Origin: Lachnospiraceae bacterium
Lineage (GTDB): Bacteria; Bacillota; Clostridia; Lachnospirales; Lachnospiraceae
Direction: 5' to 3'
DNA: 64,000 nucleotides
Assembly: GCA_017500935.1 (NCBI GenBank)
Contig: JAFVXW010000018.1
Span: 36,051-100,050 of the forward strand
The notes under the pieces were generated by a model, which saw only the letters and a list, made by a program, of their open reading frames with translations, was not told the origin of the DNA and searched no databases. Within the stretch, counting starts at the first letter, position 1. The number at the start of each line of letters is the position of its first letter. The position numbers and the translations under genes were made by a program. Positions 1-8,295 of the stretch are shown here, piece by piece.

Positions 1-1563
1 ATTGCGCTCTGTATTGGTATCCACCGCAGAAACCGAATCATCCAGAATCAGGATCGGCGCTTCTTTCATCAGCGCACGCGCAATGGAAATACGCTGTTTT
101 TGTCCGCCGGAAACAGTCACGCCGCGCTCTCCCAGAATAGTCTGATAACCCTGGGCAAATTCTTTGATGTTGCTGTCCACATCTGCAAAGCGTGCCGCCT
201 GTTTAATCCCCACGGCATCAAATTTATCCACACCAAAGGCGATATTATTTTCGATGGTATCGGAAAACAGGAAATTATCCTGCGGCACATAGGCACAGGC
301 TTTTCTCACAGATTCAATGGTCACATCATTTACATCATGGCCGTCGATAAACAGCATACCGTCTCCCACATTGTAGGTACGCAGGATCAGATCCACAAGC
401 GTGGTCTTTCCGGAACCGGTTTTGCCCACCAATCCCACATTTTCACCGGCTTTAATGGTAAAGGACACATTTTCCAGCACATTATAGTCACCGTCGGGAT
501 AACAAAAATCCAGATTGCGGAATTCAATATCACCGCGGATGTTGTTCAGTTCAGCTGCACCTTCTCTGTCGGCCACATCCACTTTGGCATCCAGAAGCTC
601 ACCCACACGGTTTAGGGAAGCCTTGCCTCTGGAAGTCATATCGATCATTTCGGACACCGACATAATGGGCCATATAATAGAAGTAAAATATCCGATAAAT
701 TCCACCAGCTGACCGGCATTGAAGCTGCCTTTATACACCAGATAGCCGCCGTAGCCCAGAATAATGCAGATAACGCTTTCCACAAACAAGGTCACCAGCA
801 CACGCATCATGACAGATGCCTTGGTGTGATCGATGTTTGCCTTTTCATTTTCCACATTCAGCTTCTTAAAGGCCATCAGTTCCTTTGCTTCCTTGACAAA
901 TGCCTTGATCACGGCGATACCCGAAAAGCTTTCCTGCGCAAAATCAGACAGATTGGAAAAAGCTGCCTGGCGGATATCCCATTTTTTCATCATATAGCGG
1001 CCGATCACCGTTGCCGATGCCATAAGGCATGCCATAGGAATCAGTGACAGGATCGTCAGCAGCGGATCCATGCCCCACATTTTCCGTACCGCCATAGTCA
1101 GCATCAGTACCGCATCCACACACATCATGATGCCCCAGCCAAAGCATTCCTGCACGGTATCCAGGTCATTGGTAAACAAACTCATCAGATTACCGACTTT
1201 ATTGACCTGATAATACTGCTGGCTTAAGTTTTTGGCATTGTCAAACATTCTGTTGCGCAGGTCAGTTTCCACACGGATGGCCGATCCCAGAAAGCAGACT
1301 CTCCACAAAAATCTTCCGACCGCCATTGTCACAACAACAGCGATCATGGGCATACAGATATGATCCAGCAAAAAATCCATATCAAATGCCATCTGCACAC
1401 CGTCTTTTACCACATATCCCTGACTGACGCCGTTGACTGTCATCTGATACAGTTCAGGCACCCGCAGGTTCATATAATCCACTGCGATCAGCGCCAGGAT
1501 ACCCAACAGCAAAAGATGGGCATTTTTCAAATAATACCGGTTAATATGCTTACCGAGTATCAT
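1..1563 (-). CDS. ABC transporter, fused permease/ATPase (3' end cut by window)
   Basis: Type-I ABC exporter half-transporter: an N-terminal membrane domain of about 330 residues with several hydrophobic helices, then an ATPase domain. Walker A GKTGSGKTT lies near residue 380, the signature VSGGQKQR near 484, and Walker B ILILDDS with the D-loop SAVDT near 505. The frame is open to base 1, so 521 residues are present and roughly the last 60 (H-loop and tail) are missing. The ATG at 1563 follows AAGGAGG and sits one base beyond the stop of the DUF1667 gene. A second half-transporter partner may lie outside the window. The substrate cannot be told; this class includes lipid, peptide and multidrug exporters. 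Confidence 0.93.
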   Translation of the reverse strand, partial: MILGKHINRYYLKNAHLLLLGILALIAVDYMNLRVPELYQMTVNGVSQGYVVKDGVQMAFDMDFLLDHICMPMIAVVVTMAVGRFLWRVCFLGSAIRVETDLRNRMFDNAKNLSQQYYQVNKVGNLMSLFTNDLDTVQECFGWGIMMCVDAVLMLTMAVRKMWGMDPLLTILSLIPMACLMASATVIGRYMMKKWDIRQAAFSNLSDFAQESFSGIAVIKAFVKEAKELMAFKKLNVENEKANIDHTKASVMMRVLVTLFVESVICIILGYGGYLVYKGSFNAGQLVEFIGYFTSIIWPIMSVSEMIDMTSRGKASLNRVGELLDAKVDVADREGAAELNNIRGDIEFRNLDFCYPDGDYNVLENVSFTIKAGENVGLVGKTGSGKTTLVDLILRTYNVGDGMLFIDGHDVNDVTIESVRKACAYVPQDNFLFSDTIENNIAFGVDKFDAVGIKQAARFADVDSNIKEFAQGYQTILGERGVTVSGGQKQRISIARALMKEAPILILDDSVSAVDTNTERN

Positions 1564-1564
1564 G

Positions 1565-1918
1565 TTATGTTTCCTCCTTTGTCGCCACCACCGCCACACC
1601 GGTGCCGGCTGCGTTTTCAATGATCACCTGTCCGACTTTCACAGGTGCCTGTACACAAACTTCCTTTAACTGCCGGATACAGTCCATGATCTTACCTTTT
1701 GGAATGTCGGAAGCCGTTTTTACCGGCAGCATCTTTCCGTCTGTCATCCGTACCGTACTGGTCACGATACGGGTAGGGTTTGTCACCTCTTTGCGGGCGT
1801 AGACGTCACCGCGGTTACAGGTGTTGCCGGTCACGCTGACAGGCACACCGTCCTGCATTGTCACTGTCAGCTGACACCCCAGAGGGCAGCAGATACAGGT
1901 CATCTCACGTATTTCCAT
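1565..1918 (-). CDS. DUF1667 family cysteine-rich protein
   Basis: 117 residues with an N-terminal cysteine cluster (Cys8, 10, 11, 15, then Cys34 in GNTCNRG), typical of DUF1667. This small family is usually encoded beside a GlpA-like dehydrogenase and an FAD oxidoreductase, as here. The cysteines probably bind a metal or Fe-S cluster and could form the electron-transfer subunit of the complex; that role is inference. It starts 2 bases after the stop of the upstream oxidoreductase, so the three genes are surely co-transcribed. Confidence 0.85.
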   Translation of the reverse strand: MEIREMTCICCPLGCQLTVTMQDGVPVSVTGNTCNRGDVYARKEVTNPTRIVTSTVRMTDGKMLPVKTASDIPKGKIMDCIRQLKEVCVQAPVKVGQVIIENAAGTGVAVVATKEET

Positions 1919-1920
1919 CT

Positions 1921-3225
1921 TCAGTCCTCCTCTATCCGCACTGTAAGCTTTGCCCCATTTTGATATGCAGATTCCTGCAGCAATGCCTGCAGCTTCTGTT
2001 TTTCCAAAATGATCTCCTCCATCTCACCGGGAGCCATCACCGGGCGCTTTCTGTGAAGAAGCCGCTTGTCATCCAGATATACACTCACATAACAGCCTTT
2101 ATAAATCTTTCCGACGCGGAAACGTACGATCAGTTTATCTTCCATTTTTGCCGGATCAATACTGTTTGGAACAGTGTAGCGCACACCGTCTGCGGCAGTC
2201 ACCAAAATACGCTTTCCTTTTGCCGCAGCTTGCTGCTTTTCATCTGCTTCCTGTTTTCCCTGCAGATAGACAGCTGCCTGTTGTCCTGCTTTTTTAGCTT
2301 CCCCTGAAACATAATCCACCAAATCATGTACATGCAGCACATTGCCGCAGGCAAACACGCCTTCCAGACTGGTTTCCAGCGATTCATTGACAACCGGTCC
2401 GCCTGTCACCGGATTGATCTCCACGCCCATTTCTCTGGAAAGCTCGTTTTCCGGAAGCAGACCGCAGGACAGCAAAAGTGTGTCACAACTGTATTCTTCT
2501 TCTGTCCCTGCAATGGGCGTTCCGCTTTCATCCACCTGTGCAAGCACAACCGCTTCCACTCTTTCTTTTCCTTTGATATCCACCACGGTATGGGAAAGCA
2601 GCAGCGGAATGTCAAAATCCTCCAGACACTGCACAATATTTCGCTTTAAGCCGCCGGAATAAGGCATCAGCTCTGCCACAGCCTTTACTTTTGCCCCTTC
2701 CAGGGTCATACGGCGCGCCATGATCAGGCCGATATCGCCGGAGCCTAAGATCACCACTTCCCTGCCGGGTAAAAACCCTTCGATATTCACAAGCCGCTGT
2801 GCAGTGCCCGCCGAATAAATGCCTGCCGGGCGATATCCGGGGATATTGAGCGCGCCTCTGGGGCGTTCCCTGCATCCCATGGCCAGGATCAGTGCTTTTG
2901 TCTTAATCTGCACAAGTCCCTGCTCCCGGTTCAAAAGGGTTACTGTTTTGTCCTTGTCAATATGTACTGCCATGGTATTGGTCAGAAAAGGGATCTGCAG
3001 CGCCCTCACCTGCTCCACATATCTTCCGGCATATTCGGGGCCTGTCAGTTCTTCCTGAAAGGTATGCAGACCAAACCCGTTATGAATACACTGGTTTAAA
3101 ATACCGCCCAGCTCTTTTTCACGTTCAATGATCAGAATATCATCCACGCCGCTTTGCTTTGCCGCGATCGCTGCCGCCAGTCCCGCAGGACCGCCGCCGA
3201 TGATCACCAGTTCATGTTCTCTCAT
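1921..3225 (-). CDS. NAD(P)/FAD-dependent oxidoreductase (GlpA-associated)
   Basis: 434 residues. The N-terminal dinucleotide fold is GGGPAG at residues 10-15, the family-typical LGGILNQCIHNGFG follows, and a second Rossmann motif VVILGSGDIG lies near residue 160. This matches the pyridine-nucleotide disulfide oxidoreductase-like subunit that accompanies anaerobic glycerol-3-phosphate dehydrogenases in clostridia. It probably passes electrons from the dehydrogenase to NAD or another carrier. GGGGAGG precedes the ATG. It lies 3 bases from the GlpA-like gene upstream and 2 bases from DUF1667 downstream, which argues for one complex. The exact acceptor is unknown. Confidence 0.85.
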   Translation of the reverse strand: MREHELVIIGGGPAGLAAAIAAKQSGVDDILIIEREKELGGILNQCIHNGFGLHTFQEELTGPEYAGRYVEQVRALQIPFLTNTMAVHIDKDKTVTLLNREQGLVQIKTKALILAMGCRERPRGALNIPGYRPAGIYSAGTAQRLVNIEGFLPGREVVILGSGDIGLIMARRMTLEGAKVKAVAELMPYSGGLKRNIVQCLEDFDIPLLLSHTVVDIKGKERVEAVVLAQVDESGTPIAGTEEEYSCDTLLLSCGLLPENELSREMGVEINPVTGGPVVNESLETSLEGVFACGNVLHVHDLVDYVSGEAKKAGQQAAVYLQGKQEADEKQQAAAKGKRILVTAADGVRYTVPNSIDPAKMEDKLIVRFRVGKIYKGCYVSVYLDDKRLLHRKRPVMAPGEMEEIILEKQKLQALLQESAYQNGAKLTVRIEED

Positions 3226-3228
3226 CTG

Positions 3229-4674
3229 TCATACCTCCCCGATCCTGTCCTTGTTTGTTCCAACGATCAGCCGGGAAGGCGGGTTATTTTTGCATATTTC
3301 CTGCTGTCCCCTGCTGCATTCCCTTGCCAGGATCTCCATGGTTTTCGGGGTGCAAAAGCCTGCCTGACAGCGTCCCATACCGGCTCTGGTACGGCGCTTG
3401 ACACCGTCCAGTGTTGTCGCTCCAAGAGGCCTGTGAATGGCAGCCATGATATCGCCCTCCGTCACCAGCTCGCAGCGGCAGACAATCTGTCCGTACGCAG
3501 GATTTTTCTCCAGCATCCTCTGCTGCTCCTGTGCAGAACAGTCCATAAACAGATGCAGTCCTTTTCGTTCTTCTATAAAATCTTCTTTTTCTTTTAATTC
3601 GGTTAAAGATGCCATCAGGTCACGCACATACACACCGATGGCAGGTGCGCTGGTAAGGCCGGGAGACTCAATCCCTGCCACATCAATAAAGCCTTGGGCA
3701 TCCGCTGCTTCTTCAATGATAAATTCATGTCCGTCTTCATGGGCACGGAGTCCTGCAAAGGAAGTGATCACCTGACGCATGGGCACATTTTTGACAGAAA
3801 GTGCGCATTTTTCCTGTAAAGTCTGCAGTCCCTGTCTTGTGGTGGCCGTGTTTTCCTTATCCTCCACATCCACCGCAGTAGGACCCACCAGCAGATTTCC
3901 GTGCACGGTAGGCGTTACAAGCACGCCCTTGCCCATGGGACCGGGCAGCATAAAGATCGTATGGGAAACCAGATTACCGGCTGTTTTGTCCAGCAGACAG
4001 TAATCGCCGCGTCTTGCCGTGATATGGATTTTGCGTTCACTTACCATATTGTGAAATACGTCCGCATAAACACCCGCCGCATTGATCACAAACCGGCTTT
4101 CAAACATTCCTTTGCTTGTCTGCAGCTGATAGCCGGCCTCCGTTTTTATGATAGTTTCCACTTTGGTCTGCAGGAAAAATTCTGCGCCGTTTTCCGCCGC
4201 ATTCTCTGCATAGGCAATATTCATGGAAAACGGACAGATAATACCCGCACTGGGAATATGCAGTGCCGCATACACCCCGTCTGCCAGATTTGGTTCCAGC
4301 TCCAGTGCCTGACTGCGGTCCAAAATCCGCATGCCTTCCACACCGTTTTGACGTCCCTGCTCCAAAAGCTTCTCAAGTCCTGCCACACCTTCCGGTGCCG
4401 TACAAACCACCATGGAACCGTTTCTGACAAAGGGAAAATCCAGTTTCTTTGCCATCTCCTCCATCATCCGGTTTCCAGCCACGTTAAGCTTTGCCATCAG
4501 AGTGCCGGGCTTTGCATCAAATCCGCCGTGTACAATGGCACTGTTTGCCTTGCTGGTGCCTTCGCACACATCACTTTCCTTATCCAAAACTGCTATTTTC
4601 AACTGATATCGGGACAGTTCCCTGGCCACGGCACAGCCGGAAACCCCTGCACCGATAATGATCACATCATACAT
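3229..4674 (-). CDS. FAD-dependent glycerol-3-phosphate dehydrogenase-like protein (GlpA type)
   Basis: 481 residues from the ATG at 4674, chosen because GGGAG precedes it and the protein then begins with MYDVIIIGAGVSG, a classic FAD-binding fold. A longer open frame upstream has no such support. An N-terminal DAO-type oxidase domain is followed by a C-terminal BFD-like [2Fe-2S] domain with cysteines in VCRCE and GRCQAGFC. That architecture is GlpA-like, but related L-2-hydroxyglutarate or other hydroxyacid dehydrogenases share it. No glycerol kinase or facilitator is next door, so the substrate assignment rests on architecture and the partner genes. Confidence 0.8.
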   Translation of the reverse strand: MYDVIIIGAGVSGCAVARELSRYQLKIAVLDKESDVCEGTSKANSAIVHGGFDAKPGTLMAKLNVAGNRMMEEMAKKLDFPFVRNGSMVVCTAPEGVAGLEKLLEQGRQNGVEGMRILDRSQALELEPNLADGVYAALHIPSAGIICPFSMNIAYAENAAENGAEFFLQTKVETIIKTEAGYQLQTSKGMFESRFVINAAGVYADVFHNMVSERKIHITARRGDYCLLDKTAGNLVSHTIFMLPGPMGKGVLVTPTVHGNLLVGPTAVDVEDKENTATTRQGLQTLQEKCALSVKNVPMRQVITSFAGLRAHEDGHEFIIEEAADAQGFIDVAGIESPGLTSAPAIGVYVRDLMASLTELKEKEDFIEERKGLHLFMDCSAQEQQRMLEKNPAYGQIVCRCELVTEGDIMAAIHRPLGATTLDGVKRRTRAGMGRCQAGFCTPKTMEILARECSRGQQEICKNNPPSRLIVGTNKDRIGEV

Positions 4675-4695
4675 AGCGTTTCTCCCTGTTGTATG

Positions 4696-4729
4696 AAAAC
4701 AGGGCAGAGCTTTTAATGCTCTGCCCTGT
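4696..4729 (-). terminator. Rho-independent terminator after the PRTase-like gene
   Basis: A perfect 12-bp stem (4699-4710 with 4718-4729) has a 7-base loop and a short T run on the minus strand. It lies between the phosphoribosyltransferase-like gene and the GlpA-like gene, so transcription of the former largely stops here. Confidence 0.75.
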
Positions 4730-4744
4730 AATAAACTAATCTGT

Positions 4745-5386
4745 TTATAATTTTGAATATCCGTAACCGTTAACCATTGCATCCAGCTTCTGTTTTGCCT
4801 TGCAGTAAGGACAAGCATAAGCTTCGTATGCCTGATAACCGGGAACATCATCTGTTGTGAAAATGCTCTCAACCTGCTTACCGTTGATGGAATCAATGGC
4901 ACTGAATACGGAACAGATATGTACCACATTACCGCCGTAGTAATCGATACATTCCATACTTCTGCTGATGGTAAGACCGGTTGTGGAGGTTGCCAGAAGC
5001 AGGATCACATTCTTGCCGCGGATTGCAGACACCAGATTGTCTCTGAACAGCATCTGGTTGTTGATGTTGAATTCCGGTGTTACTACATATACGGTCTGAT
5101 GCATGTTCTGGTTGGGGAAACTGCCCTTTTCCAGTTCTTCTGCCAGATATGCACCGATCACTTCCGTGCCGTCCATACAAACGATGGTATCAATAACAGT
5201 ATCTATCGGAAAACGCTGTACAAAAGCCTTCGCAACTGCTGCTGCCTCGCTGCGGCGGGTCTTTAAGCCGGTCATATCCACATAATAATTGATGTGGGAA
5301 TGGCTGGTTGCAAAATGTCCCGGAATTGCGCGCAGAACAATGTTATTGCCTGCCTTGGAGTAAAATTTCATTACGCTGTTTTCCAT
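4745..5386 (-). CDS. Phosphoribosyltransferase-like protein (orotate PRTase related)
   Basis: 213 residues resembling a type-I PRTase fold: IVCMDGTEVIGAYLAEEL near residue 70, then a hydrophobic strand and TSTTGLTISRS near 135, where a PRPP loop would sit. The usual acidic pair of the PRPP motif (as in VVIVDDLITTG of the gene at 50,188) is replaced by LLLATSTTG, so activity on PRPP is doubtful. A CPYC pair near the C-terminus could bind zinc. The gene stands alone, with its own promoter, a 22-bp palindrome upstream and a terminator downstream. I infer a purine/pyrimidine-related or regulatory role. Confidence 0.65.
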   Translation of the reverse strand: MENSVMKFYSKAGNNIVLRAIPGHFATSHSHINYYVDMTGLKTRRSEAAAVAKAFVQRFPIDTVIDTIVCMDGTEVIGAYLAEELEKGSFPNQNMHQTVYVVTPEFNINNQMLFRDNLVSAIRGKNVILLLATSTTGLTISRSMECIDYYGGNVVHICSVFSAIDSINGKQVESIFTTDDVPGYQAYEAYACPYCKAKQKLDAMVNGYGYSKL

Positions 5387-5437
5387 ATATAGCCCCCTGT
5401 CCTTCCGGCGCTGTCCCGCGCCGAAACGCTTTTTTTC

Positions 5438-5466
5438 ATTATAACTTGTAAGCGTATGGGACGCAA
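5438..5466 (-). promoter_or_regulatory. Promoter of the PRTase-like gene
   Basis: On the minus strand TTGCGT (5466-5461), a 17-base spacer and a perfect TATAAT (5443-5438). A GC-rich hairpin lies in the leader between the promoter and the start codon at 5386. Confidence 0.6.
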
Positions 5467-5488
5467 GAAGTATTTCTCACTTCAGCCT

Positions 5489-5510
5489 GTTAAATTGATA
5501 TCAATGTAAC
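5489..5510. promoter_or_regulatory. 22-bp palindrome upstream of the PRTase-like promoter
   Basis: The core ATTGATATCAAT (5494-5505) is a perfect palindrome flanked by GTTA and TAAC, giving 10 of 11 paired positions. It lies just upstream of the -35 box and right after the stop of the M18 gene, so it looks like an activator or repressor site rather than a terminator; no T run follows. Confidence 0.5.
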
Positions 5511-5520
5511 AGCAGCCTGT

Positions 5521-6780
5521 TTAGCTCATGAAATACTTCACCAGCTCTACCATGGACAGAGTATCCTCCACGCCCGCGGTTTCAAATGCAGAGTGCATTG
5601 CAAACTGCGCAAAGCCGATATCCGCTGCCGGGAATGCTGCCTGCGCCATCAGAATGTTGCCCAGTGTGGAGCCGCCTGCAATATCGGATCTGTTGGCCTG
5701 ATTCTGCAGTTTGATATTGTGTTCCTTGCAGATATCACGCACCACTGCTGCGGATGCGCCGTCGGTGGTATATTTCTGGGAACCGCTGAACTTAAGCACT
5801 ACACCGCCGTTTATGTAAGGATGGTTTACGCTGTCATATTTTTCAGGATGGTTGGGATGCAGCGCATGTGCATTGTCTGCAGAAAGCATAAAGCTGTTTG
5901 CAAGCAGATGCTTTTTCTGGCGCAGAGTCATGCCAAAGCTCTCGATCACATCATCAATGATATCTGTGATAAAAGGAGAATTTGCCCCCTGCTTGGTGGT
6001 GCTGCCGGATTCTTCGTTGTCAAACAGCGCATAAATGGAAACATATTTTCCCGGTTTTGCACAAAGGAAACCTTTCAGGGTTGCAAAAGCACACTGCAGG
6101 TCATCCAGGCGGGGCGCACCCACCAAAGAATCATCCGCACCCATGATACGACCCTGATCGCGGTTGTAAACATAAAGGTCACTGCCCAGAATATCTTCTT
6201 CTGCCACGCCCAGCTGCTGTGCGCACAGTTTTTTCAGTGTGCAGTCCTGATCCATAGCCATTAAAGGCAGCATATCAACCTGTGCATTGGGCTTAAAGCC
6301 TTCGTTGAGATCACGGCTGTAGTGAATCGGCAGATTGGGAATGATCAGCAGATCTTTCTTAAAGTTCACCAGCTTTTCCACCAGCTTGCCGTTTTCTTTT
6401 ACGATCACGCGGCCTGCTGCGGAAAGCGGTCTGTCAAGCCAGGGAAACATCACGATACCGCCGTATCTTTCGGTGTTGAGCTTCACATACTGACCGTTTA
6501 CCTTCATCTCCGGATTTTCCTTGATCTTAAAACAGGGAGAATCGCTGTGGCTGGAAACCACACGGAAACCTTCAAACTCACCTTCCGGAATCTCAAAAGC
6601 GATAATGGAAGAATTATTGCGTTTTTCATAATATTTGCCGCCGTGCACGATCTGCTGATCCACAAGCAGTTCAAAACCGGCTTCCTTTAACATTGCCTCC
6701 GCATTTGCCACTGCATGAAAAGCGGTAGGGCTTTCATCGATAAAACGGAGCATTTCTTTTGATACTTCAATTGCGTTCAT
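5521..6780 (-). CDS. M18 family aminopeptidase
   Basis: 419 residues, the usual length for bacterial M18 (aspartyl-aminopeptidase-like) enzymes. Metal and catalytic motifs are visible: SSHSDSP with His78 and Asp80, ADDSLVGAPRLDDL, FDNEESGS and SADNAHALHPNH. It probably removes N-terminal acidic or neutral residues from peptides in the cytoplasm. Its ATG follows AAAAGGAG and overlaps the end of the DUF2156 gene by 14 bases, so it is the last gene of the 10.9-5.5 kb operon. Confidence 0.93.
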   Translation of the reverse strand: MNAIEVSKEMLRFIDESPTAFHAVANAEAMLKEAGFELLVDQQIVHGGKYYEKRNNSSIIAFEIPEGEFEGFRVVSSHSDSPCFKIKENPEMKVNGQYVKLNTERYGGIVMFPWLDRPLSAAGRVIVKENGKLVEKLVNFKKDLLIIPNLPIHYSRDLNEGFKPNAQVDMLPLMAMDQDCTLKKLCAQQLGVAEEDILGSDLYVYNRDQGRIMGADDSLVGAPRLDDLQCAFATLKGFLCAKPGKYVSIYALFDNEESGSTTKQGANSPFITDIIDDVIESFGMTLRQKKHLLANSFMLSADNAHALHPNHPEKYDSVNHPYINGGVVLKFSGSQKYTTDGASAAVVRDICKEHNIKLQNQANRSDIAGGSTLGNILMAQAAFPAADIGFAQFAMHSAFETAGVEDTLSMVELVKYFMS

Positions 6781-7681
6781 ATGCGTTCTCCTTTTCTGTT
6801 ACAATTCCCATCTCCATCAAAAATACGGGATGATAGGAAAGTTTTGCACGCCTTAAGCCTTCTGAACCTGCATCATCTTCCCGGTTGACATAGCGGTAAC
6901 CTTCCATTGCATGTTCTGCAAACTGCTGGTTGATCATACTGTATGCACCGGGGACATCTGAAAATGCCTTTTCAAAATGTACCACAAACATGTCTTTTCC
7001 GCAGGGCTCTCCGATGGCAAATGCCACAACACGGCCGTCTGCCCGCAAAAGTCCTCCTGTCAGGTCCAGCTGTCCGAGCTGTTCCAGTGCCTGCATTGTC
7101 ACCTGAATCTCTTCTGACTTTTCGCCCTCTTCATGGTCATCATTCAGGCGCCACCATTTTTGTGCCATCTCTTTGCATTCCTGCACATTGGCATCGGTAA
7201 TGGGTTCATAACACCAGTCCGGATACAGACTTTTAAACTTATTACAGTGGTTTTTCTTGCCGTGATAACTCTTTCCCGACAATTTTACCAGTTTTTCCCT
7301 CTCGTAAACATAATCGGCTTCATCTCTGTTATATTCTGCCAAAAATCTTCCCGGCCACAATTCTTCCAATATGGAAAACTGCTGCGGACTCACAAGATGC
7401 AGCTTAAAGGGCAGTTTTTTTTGATAAAACCACTCTGCCAGCGCATCAATAGCCGCTTTCACATCCTTTGCTCCGATCGGGAAGCTGACAGAGAGACCGC
7501 CGTCTCCGGACTTAAAGACCAGACTGTCTTCCACCACTGCATAATGCACTTCATAAAAGGGCTTCCATAAGATATTGTTGGCAAAGGTAAATTCACAGTT
7601 TCTGACCGGTTCTCTGTCATAGTAACTGTTGATGAGTTCCTTGTCCGAAAGGGACAGTTCTTTCCAATTAATTAAACTCAT
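6767..7681 (-). CDS. DUF2156 (phosphatidylglycerol lysyltransferase C-terminal-like) protein
   Basis: 304 residues of the DUF2156 family, a GNAT-related fold found alone or as the catalytic half of MprF. The stand-alone form has no membrane domain, so it is soluble and its acceptor is unknown; an aminoacyl transfer reaction is inferred from family only. The start shares a base with the TAA of the upstream Sel1 gene (TAATG), implying translational coupling. Confidence 0.82.
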   Translation of the reverse strand: MSLINWKELSLSDKELINSYYDREPVRNCEFTFANNILWKPFYEVHYAVVEDSLVFKSGDGGLSVSFPIGAKDVKAAIDALAEWFYQKKLPFKLHLVSPQQFSILEELWPGRFLAEYNRDEADYVYEREKLVKLSGKSYHGKKNHCNKFKSLYPDWCYEPITDANVQECKEMAQKWWRLNDDHEEGEKSEEIQVTMQALEQLGQLDLTGGLLRADGRVVAFAIGEPCGKDMFVVHFEKAFSDVPGAYSMINQQFAEHAMEGYRYVNREDDAGSEGLRRAKLSYHPVFLMEMGIVTEKENAYERN

Positions 7682-8295
7682 TATTTTCTGATCATACCAA
7701 GCAGTGCCTGCGCTTCTTTCTGGAACTGATTCTCTTCTTCAAGAGCTTTCTTTGCCCAGGTTTCTGCTTTTTCCATTGATTTTACAGTACCGTTGCCCAC
7801 ATAGTATTTGGCAGCCAGCGGATAATATGCGGAAGCATAGCCTGCTTCTGCTGCCTTTTTCATCCATTCATAAGCAGCCACATGGTTCTGCTTAGTTCCC
7901 AAACCGTGGAAATAGCAGAAAGATGCATTGTTCATGGCACTGGGATGCCCCATTTTAGCTGCCTTGAGAAAGCATTTGAGTGCTTCCGCATACTTTTTCT
8001 GCTGCATCAGAAAGCTGCCCTTGTTCAGGATCTTCATGCTTTCACTTTTTTCATCGGTATACTGATCTTCCAGTTCCTTATCAAGCCAGTATAATACCTG
8101 GGAAGCCAGCTGGCGGTCACCTTCTTCCACCGCTTTTTTTGCCCACAGTTCAGCCTGCTTTAAATCTCTTTCTGTACCGGAGCCTTCATAATATTTGTGC
8201 GCTAAAAGTGCATATGCTTTTGCATCACCGCTTTCCGCTGCAGTTTTTACTTCTGCAAATGCTTCCTTTAAGCTGCGTGCTGTTTTTTCACTCAT
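7681..8295 (-). CDS. Sel1-repeat (TPR-like) protein
   Basis: 204 residues from the ATG at 8295. GAGG lies 9 bases upstream, and a GTG 15 bases earlier lacks a site. At least three Sel1-like units are visible (for example AMNNASFCYFHGLG and WMKKAAEAGYASAYY). Sel1 repeats form alpha-solenoids that scaffold protein contacts. The start overlaps the stop of the larger Sel1 gene (ATGAGTGA). No signal peptide is present. It closely resembles the neighbouring gene, so the pair likely arose by duplication. Confidence 0.85.
   Translation of the reverse strand: MSEKTARSLKEAFAEVKTAAESGDAKAYALLAHKYYEGSGTERDLKQAELWAKKAVEEGDRQLASQVLYWLDKELEDQYTDEKSESMKILNKGSFLMQQKKYAEALKCFLKAAKMGHPSAMNNASFCYFHGLGTKQNHVAAYEWMKKAAEAGYASAYYPLAAKYYVGNGTVKSMEKAETWAKKALEEENQFQKEAQALLGMIRK

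Noticed and set aside
100-615. Reading frames opposite the large genes (for example 100-615 and 53516-54451 on the plus strand)
   Set aside because: They lie wholly over well-supported minus-strand genes, are rich in His/Cys/Phe as expected of antisense frames, and lack ribosome sites.
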